The notes: generated by a model from the sequence alone, not told the origin. Positions 15,843 through 25,136 are shown, counted from the stretch's first letter. The stretch is 43,709 nucleotides of DNA from Alphaproteobacteria bacterium (GCA_030426685.1 JAUHYC010000033.1:1-43709), one strand, 5' to 3'. Made by a program: numbers and translations.

Positions 15843-16286
15843 ATGCGCATCGCGGTTCAGGAAGAAGAATTCGATCTGGGGGCCGAGTCCAACGACTTTG
15901 CAGCTCAGGACACCGCGAATGGCGCAATCGTGACTTTCACAGGCGTCGTGCGCGATATGGCCGAAGGCGATCTGGACGTGATGGAGATCGAGCACTATCC
16001 GGGCATGACCGAGCGCGCGATTGCCAAAATCGCCCGAGAGGCGAAGTTGCGCTGGTCGTTGGGCGATGTTCTGGTCATTCACCGCTATGGGCGCTTGGCA
16101 CCCGGTGACCGGATCATGATGGTTGCCACCGCCGCACCCCATCGCAAGGATGCGTTCGAGGCGGCGGAATATCTGATGGATTACCTCAAATCCCGCGCAC
16201 CGTTCTGGAAGAAAGAGATTACAACATCCGGTGCGGAATGGGTCGCGGCCAAGGATGAAGACGAAGACGCACTGACCCGTTGGTAG
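15843..16286 (+). CDS. moaE: Molybdopterin synthase catalytic subunit
   Basis: This is a 147-aa (or 151-aa) catalytic subunit of molybdopterin synthase. The family blocks are present: GAIVTFTGVVRD (about 29-40), VMEIEHYPGMTERAI, VIHRYGRLAPGDRIMMVATAAPHRKDAF (His-Arg and Lys of the active site) and SRAPFWKKE with the catalytic lysines. The start is either the ATG at 15843, with GGTGG eight bases upstream, or a GTG at 15831 that overlaps the end of moaD by eight bases. Protein family starts favour the ATG. It is the last gene of the pgsA-moaD-moaE group and converges on the coiled-coil gene. Confidence 0.93.
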   Translation: MRIAVQEEEFDLGAESNDFAAQDTANGAIVTFTGVVRDMAEGDLDVMEIEHYPGMTERAIAKIAREAKLRWSLGDVLVIHRYGRLAPGDRIMMVATAAPHRKDAFEAAEYLMDYLKSRAPFWKKEITTSGAEWVAAKDEDEDALTRW

Positions 16287-16291
16287 TCGGC

Positions 16292-16612
16292 TCAGTCCGC
16301 GTTGTTGATCCGCCCGCGCATTTCCTCGGCTTCCTGCCGGGCTGCACGCAGACCTTCCATGGCGGCGCTCAATTCGGCCTCGGTCTGCGTCAGCTGATTG
16401 GTCAGCTCTGCCTCGCGTTGCTGCAGATAGGTGATTGCCTGATCGCGGGTTTCCTCGGCCTCGTGCAGTTCCTGGCTCATGCGGTCCAGATCGGCCACGT
16501 CGCTTTGACGAACCCGTGACAGACGGTGGGCCAACCAGTTGGCGAACCAGCCCATACAAAAGGCTGCGAACAGGATGATGGCGGTGGCGATGATGAATTC
16601 GGTTCTGTTCAA
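16292..16612 (-). CDS. Membrane-anchored coiled-coil protein
   Basis: This 106-aa protein has one N-terminal membrane span (about residues 5-25, EFIIATAIILFAAFCMGWFANWL) and a long charged coiled coil (about 30-100) rich in Glu, Gln and Leu. No family is recognised. The TTG at 16612 is preferred as start because AGAGGA lies nine bases upstream, overlapping the stop of the OmpA-domain gene; an ATG at 16636 inside that gene is possible. It follows the OmpA-domain gene directly and is probably co-translated with it, so the two may act together at the cell envelope. Confidence 0.7.
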   Translation of the reverse strand: MNRTEFIIATAIILFAAFCMGWFANWLAHRLSRVRQSDVADLDRMSQELHEAEETRDQAITYLQQREAELTNQLTQTEAELSAAMEGLRAARQEAEEMRGRINNAD

Positions 16613-16613
16613 C

Positions 16614-18518
16614 TTACTGGTCCTCTGAGCCCGCATCCGTTGCGTCGGTTTCAGGTGTCTCGCTTTCAGCTTCTATCGCTTCAAGCCCGGTTACGGTATT
16701 GGCCACCGGCTCGGGCCGGATCAGGCGGAATTCGATGCGGCGATTCTCTTCGCGGCCTTCTTCTGTGTCATTGTCGGCGATGGGCTGCGTTTCGCCGTAG
16801 CCGACCGCCGAATAGCTGGAGGTTGGTACGCGCCGACCGCGCAATTCGTTCAGGATCGATTGCGCACGGGCCTGGCTGAGCTGCTGGTTCATTTCCTCGC
16901 GGCCCTGACTGTCGGTATGACCCTGAATTTCCAGCCGGATCGGGCCGCATTCCCGCAGGATGTTGGCGATCTGGTTCAGCGCATCACGAGAATCGGCGGC
17001 AACGGTGGCCGAACCCGGCTCGAACGCAATTTTAGTTGCCTCCTGAACCTCAACGATCCGTTCTTCGCACAGCTCGGGGTCGGGCAGGGCATCTTCGGGC
17101 TCAGGCGGCTCTTGATAAGTGATCGACAGGGTGAAATCCTGCGCATCCCCCAGTTTGTCCGACAGCATACCGGCGATGCGCGCCTTGGCCTCGGGGTCAT
17201 GGCTGAGCCCCGATAGCGTAACATTATCAGGGGTTACAGTCAGCGCGCCATTGTGCAGCTGCGATAGCGCCTCAAGCCCCGCCAGAACGCGCACCGGCCA
17301 GTCGGCAGGCAAGTCAGGCGCAATGCGGGTTGCAGTGTGGACCCGTTCCGAACCAAAGGCGGCGCGGGCAAAGCTGTCGGTCATGTCGCGCAGCGTCTCA
17401 TCGCCCACACGACCGCGCATTTGCACCAGCCCTTCAGGGCTACGGGTGGCGCTGAATTCGACGGGTCCCGAGGGGTCATCGGGTTCCGGTTCGGGCAGAA
17501 CCGCGTGGAGGACAAATACCTCGGGCAGGGTGTTCTCCAACTCACCCACAACCCGGTCGAACAACGCCGGGCTGGTGTCCTGAGCAGCAACCAGCGTGAT
17601 ATCGGCGTCCGACAGTGTGACCGAGCCATGCCCAAGTTCAGACAACGCCCGGATGCTCAACTGCGCCGCATTGGCCCAGCGCGGCGACGGCACGCCCAGA
17701 CCGATGGTGCAGGAATAGGGCCCGGTCAACCCGGCCTCCTGTGCGGCTTCAATTATAATGTCGCGCGCGTCCTCGTCCTGCGCCGAACAGGCATCGAATT
17801 GTCCACCCTCTTCGTTGATCAGATAGCGCAGGGTAAAAGGCGTAATAACCGGGCGCGGGGCGGATATTGCGAGCCCGATCCGCAGTCCCGGAGGCGCAGC
17901 GCGGCTCAGGTCCTGTTCCAGCCGGTCCTTTTCCTGCTGGCTGTCGGCAATCGCGGTGACGCGCACCAGTCCGGGGCTTGCCGAGATTTTTGCCCGCGGC
18001 AGATCGGAAAGCGCCCTGAGCGCGTAGCTCAGCGCCGCGTCCCAGCCTTTTGGTTTGGGATAATCCGCGCTTTCCATCAGGTCCGAGACGAGTGCGTCCT
18101 GATCCAGCCGCTGCAGGCGATCCATGAGGGCCGCGCGGTCCTCGCTGGCGGGCACCAGTCCGATAATCGAAATGCCACTGTCATTGCGCAAGATTTCGAC
18201 CGAGAAGCGCGGTGGGGTGAGGTCAGCGGTGGGTGCGACTTCCATTTCGTCGATCACGCGTGAGGTGTCGACTTCGGTCCCGGCGGCAGTCAGGGCGTTG
18301 AACCTTGTCGCCTCATCCGGGGCGATGCCTGTCAGCACGACACGCAGCCCGTCGGATTCGACCTCGGCCCAGTCATGACCTTGCAGGTTCAGCGCCCGGC
18401 GAACCGCCAGTTCCGATGCGTCCTCGATCTTGCTGACAGCAAAGCCTGCACCCACCATAGACAGCGCGGCAGAAACCGCAAAAATGATTGCAACGGCGAG
18501 GGCGTAAGGCAGGCGCAT
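16614..18518 (-). CDS. Large OmpA-domain envelope protein
   Basis: This 634-aa protein has an N-terminal membrane anchor or signal (LPYALAVAIIFAVSAALSMVGAGFAV), a long middle part and a C-terminal OmpA peptidoglycan-binding domain (about 480-600). The domain holds LEIQGHTDSQGREEMNQQLS and ARAQSILNEL, with the Asp and Arg that bind diaminopimelate. The middle contains repeated units of about 70-80 residues that resemble BON-type folds (strand-helix-strand with patterns such as VRVTAIADSQQEKDRL and LSGLSHDPEAKARI). It probably links the inner membrane or periplasm to peptidoglycan. The ATG at 18518 is chosen because it starts right before the signal/anchor. An acidic tail of about 30 residues follows the OmpA domain. 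It lies upstream of the coiled-coil gene and downstream of ubiA on the same strand. Confidence 0.85.
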   Translation of the reverse strand: MRLPYALAVAIIFAVSAALSMVGAGFAVSKIEDASELAVRRALNLQGHDWAEVESDGLRVVLTGIAPDEATRFNALTAAGTEVDTSRVIDEMEVAPTADLTPPRFSVEILRNDSGISIIGLVPASEDRAALMDRLQRLDQDALVSDLMESADYPKPKGWDAALSYALRALSDLPRAKISASPGLVRVTAIADSQQEKDRLEQDLSRAAPPGLRIGLAISAPRPVITPFTLRYLINEEGGQFDACSAQDEDARDIIIEAAQEAGLTGPYSCTIGLGVPSPRWANAAQLSIRALSELGHGSVTLSDADITLVAAQDTSPALFDRVVGELENTLPEVFVLHAVLPEPEPDDPSGPVEFSATRSPEGLVQMRGRVGDETLRDMTDSFARAAFGSERVHTATRIAPDLPADWPVRVLAGLEALSQLHNGALTVTPDNVTLSGLSHDPEAKARIAGMLSDKLGDAQDFTLSITYQEPPEPEDALPDPELCEERIVEVQEATKIAFEPGSATVAADSRDALNQIANILRECGPIRLEIQGHTDSQGREEMNQQLSQARAQSILNELRGRRVPTSSYSAVGYGETQPIADNDTEEGREENRRIEFRLIRPEPVANTVTGLEAIEAESETPETDATDAGSEDQ

Positions 18519-18584
18519 GGTTGGGTACGAGACTCCTCGGGCGGTTGGTTTTGGACTCATACAGAGCGCGGCCCAGAGGTGCAA

Positions 18585-19547
18585 TCAGAGCAAAAGGGCG
18601 ACGCAGAGGAAGATCAGCGGAATCAAGCCGGTGTCGCGGTTGGCGCGGAAAAGCTGCAGCAGCTTGGCATTGTCTTCGATGTCCAATCCGCGCAGTTGCC
18701 AGGCCAGATGCCAGCCCATTGCCCAGGGGCCGCCAAGAGCCACAACCAAAGCGAGGATCGAGGCCTCGGGCAAAGCGGCGTCTATAATCGCCAGCCCCAT
18801 CAGGCTGACCGTGCCGACCAGAAAGTACTTGAGCCATCGGGCGGTATCAGTCCCGAACAGACGGGCGGTGGATTTGATGCCGATCAACTCGTCATCTTCG
18901 GCGTCCTGATGGGCGTAGATCGTGTCATAGAACAGCGTCCAGGCGATGCCGGACAGATAAAGCATAATGGCAGGCCACCCCACGGTACCGGTATGCGCGG
19001 CCCAGGCCAGAAGCGCACCCCAGTTGAAGGCCAGACCCAGAAAGACCTGTGGCCACCATGTAAAGCGCTTGGCGAACGGGTAGATTGTGACTGGCAGCAG
19101 CGACAGGACTCCCATCGCGATGGCCGCACGGTTGAAAGTCAGAAGAATCGCCAAGGCCAGCAGGCATTGCAGGATCATCCAGAAGCCCGCCTGGCGCACA
19201 CTGACCTGACCCGAAGGGATCGGGCGCGAGCGGGTGCGTTCAACCTGTCCGTCAAACTCGCGGTCGGTGATGTCGTTCCACGTACAGCCCGCGCCGCGCA
19301 TCAGGAAGGCTCCGATGGCGCAACCGATGGCGATCCACAGGTCCTCCCAGCGGGGGGTGCCGTCGCTGAGAGCAGCCAGCGCCAGACCCCACCAGCAGGG
19401 AATCAGCAGCAGCCATGTACCAATGGGCCGATCCGCCCGGCTGAGCCGCAGGTAAGGCCGGGCAAAGGCGGGGGCGTGGGTGTCGACCCAGTTGCCACTG
19501 ACCGCATCCGCGACCTGACCGTCTGGTGTTGGGACATTGCCTTGCAT
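18585..19547 (-). CDS. ubiA: 4-hydroxybenzoate polyprenyltransferase
   Basis: This 320-aa integral membrane prenyltransferase attaches the polyprenyl tail to 4-hydroxybenzoate in ubiquinone biosynthesis. Both Asp-rich motifs are present: NDITDREFD in RGAGCTWNDITDREFDGQVE (about 100-112) and DTIYAHQDAEDD in the second half (about 220-235). There are about eight or nine spans. The start MQGNVPTPDGQ is at 19547; no clear Shine-Dalgarno sequence precedes it, because only 12 bases separate it from the start codon of rsmE on the other strand. A much longer open frame to 19964 runs antisense through rsmE and is not real. COQ9, another ubiquinone gene, is elsewhere in the window (37248). Confidence 0.95.
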   Translation of the reverse strand: MQGNVPTPDGQVADAVSGNWVDTHAPAFARPYLRLSRADRPIGTWLLLIPCWWGLALAALSDGTPRWEDLWIAIGCAIGAFLMRGAGCTWNDITDREFDGQVERTRSRPIPSGQVSVRQAGFWMILQCLLALAILLTFNRAAIAMGVLSLLPVTIYPFAKRFTWWPQVFLGLAFNWGALLAWAAHTGTVGWPAIMLYLSGIAWTLFYDTIYAHQDAEDDELIGIKSTARLFGTDTARWLKYFLVGTVSLMGLAIIDAALPEASILALVVALGGPWAMGWHLAWQLRGLDIEDNAKLLQLFRANRDTGLIPLIFLCVALLL

Positions 19548-19559
19548 ATGTAGGGTCTC

Positions 19560-20285
19560 ATGACTGCGAAGATCAGACTGTATGTAGAGCACCCTCTGGG
19601 TCGGGGGCAATCGGTTCGTTTGGCGCGCGAACAGGCTCATTACCTGTTTGGCGTCATGCGGCTGGCTGTTGGGGGGCAAGTCGCCCTGTTCAATGGTCAG
19701 GATGGCGAGTGGCTGGCCGAAGTGGCCGAGGCTGGGAAACGCGGCGGGACGCTGACCTGCGTCGCGCAGACCAAACCGCTGCAATTGCCGCCCGATCTGT
19801 GGCTGCTCTTTGCGCCGATCAAGAAAGCCCGCACCGATTTCATAGTTGAAAAGGCTGCGGAAATGGGCGCGGTGCGGATTGTGCCCGTGCAAACCGATTT
19901 CACCAATTCCGAACGCATCCGGCAGGATCGTCTTCAGGCCCATGCCGTCGAGGCTGCTGAGCAATGCGGTGGCACGTTTGTTCCCGAAGTTGCCGAGTTG
20001 CAGCGCCTAGACCGGATGCTGGACGCCTGGCCCGAATCGCGTCAGCTGATGTTCTGTGATGAGGCCGAGGTCGGTTCTGCCCTGCGTCTGGCTGAAAACG
20101 AAAGGCACCTGCCCTGGGCCATTTTGATCGGTCCTGAGGGCGGGTTTTCGGACCGCGAGCGCACCCGTCTGACTGGCTTGCCCTTCGCCCATGTGGTCAG
20201 CCTCGGCCCCCGTATCCTGCGTGCGGACACCGCAGCGGTTGCGGCAATGACTATGTGGCAGCAGGTGTTGGGGGACTGGTCGTGA
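19560..20285 (+). CDS. rsmE: 16S rRNA (uracil-1498-N3)-methyltransferase
   Basis: This 241-aa SPOUT-class enzyme methylates N3 of U1498 in 16S rRNA. The N-terminal PUA-like domain (about 1-70, REQAHYLFGVMRLAVGGQV) and the C-terminal knotted SAM-binding domain (about 75-238) are complete. The cofactor-binding motifs IGPEGGFSDRE (about 191-201) and SLGPRILRADTA (about 213-224) are intact. It is the first gene of a rightward group with a GNAT gene, a membrane-protein gene and gshA; its stop overlaps the next start (TGATG). Its start codon is only 12 bases from that of ubiA on the opposite strand, so the two promoters must lie within each other's coding regions. Confidence 0.95.
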   Translation: MTAKIRLYVEHPLGRGQSVRLAREQAHYLFGVMRLAVGGQVALFNGQDGEWLAEVAEAGKRGGTLTCVAQTKPLQLPPDLWLLFAPIKKARTDFIVEKAAEMGAVRIVPVQTDFTNSERIRQDRLQAHAVEAAEQCGGTFVPEVAELQRLDRMLDAWPESRQLMFCDEAEVGSALRLAENERHLPWAILIGPEGGFSDRERTRLTGLPFAHVVSLGPRILRADTAAVAAMTMWQQVLGDWS

Positions 20286-21130
20286 TGTGGCGCGCCGCGC
20301 AGGATCGCGATATCCCCCAGATCGACAGCTTTCTGTCGCAGCACATACAGACATCCATGTTCCCATTGGCCAATCTGCGCGACTATGGCCTATATGGCCC
20401 GCACCCTCGTTCACTGAAAGCTTGGGTGCTGGGTGACAGTCCGCGGGCTGTTTTTGCGATAACGAATGAGGGCATGGTCATGTCGCAATGCCCTGACTGC
20501 TCTGATGCCGAGCTTGCAGATGCCATCCACTTGATCCGGGGGCATAAACTGTTTGGTGTCGCAGCCGAGGCAAATCAGGCGCGCCGGATCATGCGGTTTG
20601 CCGGATGGGACAACAGGCCCGCGACGTTGAACAGCGATGAGCCGGGATTTTCGCTCGAATTGGACCAGCTTGTTCTGCCCGATCTCACAGGTGCAGAACT
20701 GGTGCCACTGGGTGGTCTCGACCGGTCGATCACCGAAGGTTGGCGCCGTGACTATCTGATCGAAGCCATGGATTTTGACCCTGCGCGGGCCAAGAAACAG
20801 GCAGGTGAAGATTTTGTGGCTTACACGCAGCGCGATTCCCACAGGGTTTTGCTGATCGAAAAACAACCCGTGGCCATGACCGGATTCAACGCCCGCTTAC
20901 CCGAGACTGTTCAAATCGGCGGCGTCTATACGCCACCCGAATTGCGGGGGCGCGGCTATGCCCGCCTTGCGGTGGCCTTGCATCTGATCGAAGCTCGAGA
21001 CGCCGGAGCATCGCGGGCGGTCCTGTTCGCGGCTTCCGATTCCGCCGCGCGTGCCTATATGGGAATTGGGTTCAAACCCGCAGGTCAGTTCTCGCTGATC
21101 CTGTTCACCAACCCGAAGGACACGGCATGA
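20285..21130 (+). CDS. GNAT-family N-acetyltransferase
   Basis: This 281-aa protein has a C-terminal GNAT fold (about 140-280). The acetyl-CoA-binding motif A is ELRGRGYARLAVALHLIEA (Arg-x-x-Gly-x-Gly/Ala type), and a following block reads AVLFAASDSAARAYMGIGFKPAGQFSLIL, the usual beta5-alpha4 region. The N-terminal half (about 1-130) is likely a second, degenerate GNAT-like domain. The substrate is unknown. The ATG at 20285 overlaps the rsmE stop (TGATG), and the stop overlaps the start of the next gene (ATGA), which means translational coupling on both sides. Confidence 0.8.
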   Translation: MWRAAQDRDIPQIDSFLSQHIQTSMFPLANLRDYGLYGPHPRSLKAWVLGDSPRAVFAITNEGMVMSQCPDCSDAELADAIHLIRGHKLFGVAAEANQARRIMRFAGWDNRPATLNSDEPGFSLELDQLVLPDLTGAELVPLGGLDRSITEGWRRDYLIEAMDFDPARAKKQAGEDFVAYTQRDSHRVLLIEKQPVAMTGFNARLPETVQIGGVYTPPELRGRGYARLAVALHLIEARDAGASRAVLFAASDSAARAYMGIGFKPAGQFSLILFTNPKDTA

Positions 21131-21654
21131 GTTTCATCCGACCCGAAGCAAAACTGGCCATGTGGCGCTGGCGCGAGGTGATGGTGGCGGGTTTTGTCTT
21201 GTTGCTGGGCCTGAGCTGGATCAATGGTCCGGGTGGTCTGCTGGGTTGGCTGGGTTGGATGCTGGTGGTGGTAGCCGCGGCTCTGGCCGTGATCGGCGTA
21301 CAGCGCGCACGATTCCGCACCGGTGTGGGCGGCCCAGGCGTGGTGACCATTGACGAAGGGCAGATCACCTATCTCGGCCCGCTTGACGGGGGCATCATCG
21401 CAACGCGTGAGATTGAGCGTCTGGCCCTGGACCCAACCTCGCGCCCGGCGCTTTGGGTGCTTGACCAGCCGGGGCAGCCCACCCTTCACATTCCGGTGAA
21501 CGCCGAAGGGGCCGAAGCACTGTTCGACGTGTTCTCGAACCTGCCGGGGTTAAGAACCGAGCATATGTTGTCGGAACTCAACGGCGGTTCGGTACATCCG
21601 GTCGTCATTTGGGAGCGGACGCCGTCGCGCCCCGCGCATCTCAGGCTGCATTGA
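21127..21654 (+). CDS. Conserved membrane protein
   Basis: This 175-aa protein has two membrane spans near the N-terminus (about 18-35 and 37-60, MVAGFVLLLGLSWI and LLGWLGWMLVVVAAALAVIGV). A soluble, beta-rich cytoplasmic domain follows (about 65-160), with patterns such as GVVTIDEGQITYLGPLDGG. No named family is recognised. It overlaps the end of the GNAT gene by four bases (ATGA) and precedes gshA by 66 bases, so it probably belongs to the same transcript. Confidence 0.75.
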   Translation: MSFIRPEAKLAMWRWREVMVAGFVLLLGLSWINGPGGLLGWLGWMLVVVAAALAVIGVQRARFRTGVGGPGVVTIDEGQITYLGPLDGGIIATREIERLALDPTSRPALWVLDQPGQPTLHIPVNAEGAEALFDVFSNLPGLRTEHMLSELNGGSVHPVVIWERTPSRPAHLRLH

Positions 21655-21720
21655 CACTGGCGCGGATAAAGACCACGACTGACCATTCAAAGCAGACTCA
21701 GCAGGATCGGAGCACGGTTC

Positions 21721-23091
21721 ATGTCCATCCCCCAGTCCGGCGGCGGGCCGATTGAACGCCATGAACAACTGGCCGAATATCTGGAATCAGGCTGCAAGCC
21801 CAAGGCCGATTGGCGCATTGGCACCGAGCATGAAAAGTTCGGCTACTGCAAGGACACGCTGAAACCACTCCCGTTTGAGGGCAAACGCTCGATCGTCGCT
21901 GTGCTGGAGGGTTTGCGTGATCGCCACGGCTGGGCCGAGGTGCGTGAAGCCGGGCATCTGATCGGGCTCGAAAAAGATGGGGCCAACGTCAGCCTCGAAC
22001 CCGGGGGTGCACTGGAACTGTCGGGCGCTCCGCTTGAGACGATCCACGAGACCTGCGACGAGGTGAACACTCACCTGCGTGAGGTGAAGGATATCGCCGA
22101 TGAGATCGGCGTAGGTTTCATAGGTCTGGGTGCAGCCCCGATCTGGACCCATGACGAGATGCCGTTGATGCCCAAGGGCCGCTATCGGCTCATGAACGAC
22201 TATATGGAAAAAGTCGGCACCATGGGTCGCGCCATGATGCGACGCACCTGCACGGTTCAGGTCAACATAGACTTCGGATCCGAGGCAGACATGGTGCAGA
22301 AACTGCGCGTTGCATTGGCTTTGCAGCCGGTCGCGACGGCGCTGTTTGCGAATTCCCCGTTTTTCGAGGGCAAGGTGAACGGCCAGAAAAGCTGGCGCAG
22401 CTATATCTGGCGGCATCTGGACGATGCCCGCACCGGGATGCTGCCCTTTGTGTTCGAAGAAGGCTTTGGTTTTGAGCGCTACGTGCAATACGCGCTCGAT
22501 GTGCCGATGTATTTCGTCTATCGCGAAGGCCAGTATATCGACGCGCTGGGCATGTCCTTCCGCGACTTCCTGCAAGGTAAGCTGCCCGCATTGCCGGGCG
22601 AAACGCCGACCCTGTCCGATTGGGCCGACCACTTGACCACCGCCTTCCCCGAAGCGCGGATCAAGAAATTCATGGAAATGCGCGGGGCTGATGGTGGCCC
22701 ATGGCGTCGTCTGTGTGCGTTACCGGCCTTTTGGGTTGGACTGACCTATGACCAAACTGCGCTGGATGCCGCTTGGGATCTGGTAAAGGGCTGGGATGCC
22801 GAGACGCGCGAAGCGCTGCGGGTCGAAGCCGCCAAGGATGGTCTGCAAGCGCGGGTTGGCAACATCAATATGCATGATCTGGCGCGTGAAGTGGTCTCGA
22901 TCGCAGAGGCCGGACTTGCGTCGCGCGCACGTCCCGGAGCGGGTGGTCTGGTTCAGGATGAGACGCATTTCCTGAACGCACTCAAGGACAGCATCGATAC
23001 GGGCAAGGTTCCGGCGGATGAGTTGCTGGAACACTACAATGGCGACTGGAATGGTGACCTGACCCGTATTTTCCCCGAATACAGCTATTGA
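21721..23091 (+). CDS. gshA: Glutamate-cysteine ligase (plant/alphaproteobacterial type)
   Basis: This 456-aa cytosolic enzyme joins glutamate and cysteine with ATP, the first step of glutathione synthesis. It belongs to the plant-type (class 3, GCS2-like) group also found in alphaproteobacteria. Diagnostic blocks include [12 protein letters not shown] (about 33-44), [16 protein letters not shown] (about 90-105), [26 protein letters not shown] and [22 protein letters not shown]. The length fits the family and nothing is missing. A glutathione transferase gene lies at 30645. Confidence 0.95.
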   Translation: MSIPQSGGGPIERHEQLAEYLESGCKPKADWRIGTEHEKFGYCKDTLKPLPFEGKRSIVAVLEGLRDRHGWAEVREAGHLIGLEKDGANVSLEPGGALELSGAPLETIHETCDEVNTHLREVKDIADEIGVGFIGLGAAPIWTHDEMPLMPKGRYRLMNDYMEKVGTMGRAMMRRTCTVQVNIDFGSEADMVQKLRVALALQPVATALFANSPFFEGKVNGQKSWRSYIWRHLDDARTGMLPFVFEEGFGFERYVQYALDVPMYFVYREGQYIDALGMSFRDFLQGKLPALPGETPTLSDWADHLTTAFPEARIKKFMEMRGADGGPWRRLCALPAFWVGLTYDQTALDAAWDLVKGWDAETREALRVEAAKDGLQARVGNINMHDLAREVVSIAEAGLASRARPGAGGLVQDETHFLNALKDSIDTGKVPADELLEHYNGDWNGDLTRIFPEYSY

Positions 23092-23097
23092 TCCCCA

Positions 23098-23123
23098 CCG
23101 TCCCGCTTGCATTCGCGGGACGG
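23098..23123 (+). terminator. Hairpin between gshA and pheS
   Basis: The perfect 9-bp arms ccgtcccgc (23098-23106) and gcgggacgg (23115-23123) start seven bases after the gshA stop. No T-run follows. It may weaken read-through into pheS or act as a processing site. Confidence 0.4.
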
Positions 23124-23161
23124 GGCCGATAGCAGGTTGGCGACCAAATTCAGAGGGCGTC

Positions 23162-24235
23162 ATGGACGATCTTAAGGCAAAATATCTGGGGCAGATTGCC
23201 GAAGCAGGCGACGAAAACGCGCTCGAGTCGATCCGCGTCGCGGCCGTCGGCAAAAAGGGCGAGGTCGCGCTGAAGATGCGCGAGCTGGGCAAGATGACAC
23301 CCGAAGAGCGTCAGGTCGCAGGCCCCGCGCTGAACGCCCTTAAGGACGAGATCAACTCGGCGCTCTCCGCCAAAAAGGCCGCGTTGGCCGATGCCGCGCT
23401 TGATGAGCGTTTGCGCACCGAATGGCTGGACGTCACCCTGCCAACCCGCGCGCGGCGTCAGGGTTCGATCCACCCGGTCAGCCAGGCGACCGAGGAACTG
23501 ACCGCGATCTTTGCCGAACTCGGCTTCTCGGTGGCTGAAGGGCCGCGGATCGAGACCGACTGGTACAATTTCGACGCCCTGAACATCCCCGGCCACCACC
23601 CAGCGCGGGCCGAGATGGACACATTCTATATGCACCGCGCTGAGGGGGATAACCGCCCGCCGCATGTGCTGCGCACGCATACCTCGCCGGTGCAGATCCG
23701 CTCGATGGAGCTGCAGGGCGCGCCGATCCGCGTGATCTGTCCGGGCGGCGTCTATCGTGCCGATTATGACCAGACCCACACGCCGATGTTCCATCAGGTC
23801 GAAGGTCTGGCGATTGATAAAGACATCTCGATGGCGAACCTGAAATGGGTCTTGGAAGAGTTCGTGAAGGCCTTCTTCGAGGTCGATGACGTCGAACTGC
23901 GCTTCCGCGCCTCGCACTTCCCCTTCACCGAGCCGTCGGCCGAGGTCGACATCCGCTGTTCCTGGGATAACGGTCAGCTGAAGATCGGCGAGGGCGACGA
24001 CTGGATGGAGATTCTGGGCTCGGGCATGGTCCACCCCAAGGTCATCGCCGCCGGTGGTATCGACCCCGAGGTCTATCAGGGCTTTGCCTTTGGCATCGGT
24101 ATCGACCGTTTGGCGATGCTGAAATACGGCATTCCGGATTTGCGAGCGTTCTTTGATTCCGACCTGCGTTGGTTGCGCCATTACGGGTTTGCAGCGCTGG
24201 ATATGCCGAACCTGCATGGTGGTTTGTCTCGGTGA
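23162..24235 (+). CDS. pheS: Phenylalanyl-tRNA synthetase alpha subunit
   Basis: This 357-aa catalytic subunit of the class II alpha2-beta2 synthetase charges tRNA-Phe. The N-terminal coiled coil (about 1-90, with the [13 protein letters not shown] segment) binds tRNA. The catalytic core has motif 2 ([22 protein letters not shown], about 200-222), [11 protein letters not shown], and motif 3 ([22 protein letters not shown], about 304-325). GAGGG precedes the ATG. It is separated from pheT by two genes and a repeat cluster (24232-26018), although pheS and pheT usually lie close together. Its stop overlaps the start of the next, foreign-looking gene (GTGA). Confidence 0.97.
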   Translation: MDDLKAKYLGQIAEAGDENALESIRVAAVGKKGEVALKMRELGKMTPEERQVAGPALNALKDEINSALSAKKAALADAALDERLRTEWLDVTLPTRARRQGSIHPVSQATEELTAIFAELGFSVAEGPRIETDWYNFDALNIPGHHPARAEMDTFYMHRAEGDNRPPHVLRTHTSPVQIRSMELQGAPIRVICPGGVYRADYDQTHTPMFHQVEGLAIDKDISMANLKWVLEEFVKAFFEVDDVELRFRASHFPFTEPSAEVDIRCSWDNGQLKIGEGDDWMEILGSGMVHPKVIAAGGIDPEVYQGFAFGIGIDRLAMLKYGIPDLRAFFDSDLRWLRHYGFAALDMPNLHGGLSR

Positions 24236-24813
24236 TCTATCACTTTCTGAGCGTCAATCGCGGAAGGTACTTGTGTCGGGAGCATGGGTCGTTTTGCGAT
24301 AGCTCTGATGGTTATACGACAAATTGCCCGCTATGTTCTGGTGAAAGCAAATGTACTTGGGAAGTGAACCGAGTTGACCGCTCATTGCAGATTCTTGGAA
24401 ATGTACAAGCACGATCACAAAGAGGTCTGGCAGTCGCGTCTGGGCTCCTTGGGGCTGCAAGTTTGATTGGTTTGGCTGAAAAGATCACCGGATTGGGGAT
24501 GCTCAAGAACAGTGATCTTTATGCACCCGGCCTATTGGTTGGTCTTTCTACACTTTTGGTCGCAATCTGGCTCTATTTGCTGTCGATGAAGCACATGGAT
24601 GTGACGGTTGATGGACGATTTGAAAACCTCGAACTGAGCCAATGGGAGAAAAAGATCACTGGGTTCATTAGGCAGGTTGAGCGTCTACACACCTACGCCA
24701 CTTATTTCCTCGGTGCTGCGATACTAACCTTTTCGTTGAGTCTTATTGTACCGCCTGTTTGGGTCGAGCTTGTAAGCTATTGGCACAGGATAAATGGAAC
24801 GATGGGTTTCTGA
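24232..24813 (+). CDS. Hypothetical membrane protein coupled to pheS
   Basis: This 193-aa protein of unknown family starts at the GTG at 24232, which overlaps the pheS stop (GTGA). The N-terminal 45 residues hold several cysteines ([11 protein letters not shown] and [11 protein letters not shown]), like a small zinc ribbon. Four hydrophobic spans follow in pairs (about 70-90, 102-122 and 165-190), with a helical loop between. The DNA is clearly lower in GC than pheS and the esterase gene, which suggests recent arrival, yet it uses the pheS stop for translational coupling. No function can be given. Confidence 0.65.
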   Translation: MIYHFLSVNRGRYLCREHGSFCDSSDGYTTNCPLCSGESKCTWEVNRVDRSLQILGNVQARSQRGLAVASGLLGAASLIGLAEKITGLGMLKNSDLYAPGLLVGLSTLLVAIWLYLLSMKHMDVTVDGRFENLELSQWEKKITGFIRQVERLHTYATYFLGAAILTFSLSLIVPPVWVELVSYWHRINGTMGF

Positions 24814-25136
24814 GGGCTGTTGCGCGGAGCAAAGGCCGATAGGCCGCCGCGCTATCGCCAGACCGCCCGCACGGGCTGGCGATTTGTCTCCGTCAGCGCC
24901 CAGTTTGAACGTTTCGCGGATTTGGCTGGCATAAAGTGCTCAGCACAGCCCGAGGATCGCCACCCCGCGGTCTGGCGATAGCGCGGCTTTGTGACATGAT
25001 CAGACGGGCGGTGGGTGTAGGGCGGGCTACAGCCCGCCATTTGCGAAGGATGGGTGCCGGTCTGAAGCCCGGCCTACGCGTGGTCTACACCAATATGTTA
25101 TGTGACAGTGCGGCAGACGTCGCTAGGCTCCGGGCT
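24814..25136. repeat. REP/BIME-like repeat cluster between pheS and pheT
   Basis: No gene is seen in these 323 bases. They hold two REP-like units in opposite directions: 25017-25038 and 25056-25077. Each is a palindromic 22-mer of the form gtagg-(s)cgggct-wcag-mccgsc, and they are identical at 18 of 22 positions when one is reversed. Upstream is a perfect 20-bp inverted repeat (arms 24847-24866 and 24967-24986, 100 bases apart) whose arms read ccgcgctatcgccagaccgc and its complement. The layout resembles a bacterial interspersed mosaic element or a small non-autonomous transposon. Confidence 0.6.

Noticed and set aside
17337..18263. A 308-aa plus-strand gene
   Set aside because: It is antisense to the OmpA-domain gene and has no recognisable domain.
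18375..19553. A 392-aa plus-strand gene
   Set aside because: It is antisense to ubiA, which has all motifs of its family.
19548..19964. An N-terminal extension of UbiA
   Set aside because: It runs antisense through rsmE and lacks membrane or family features.
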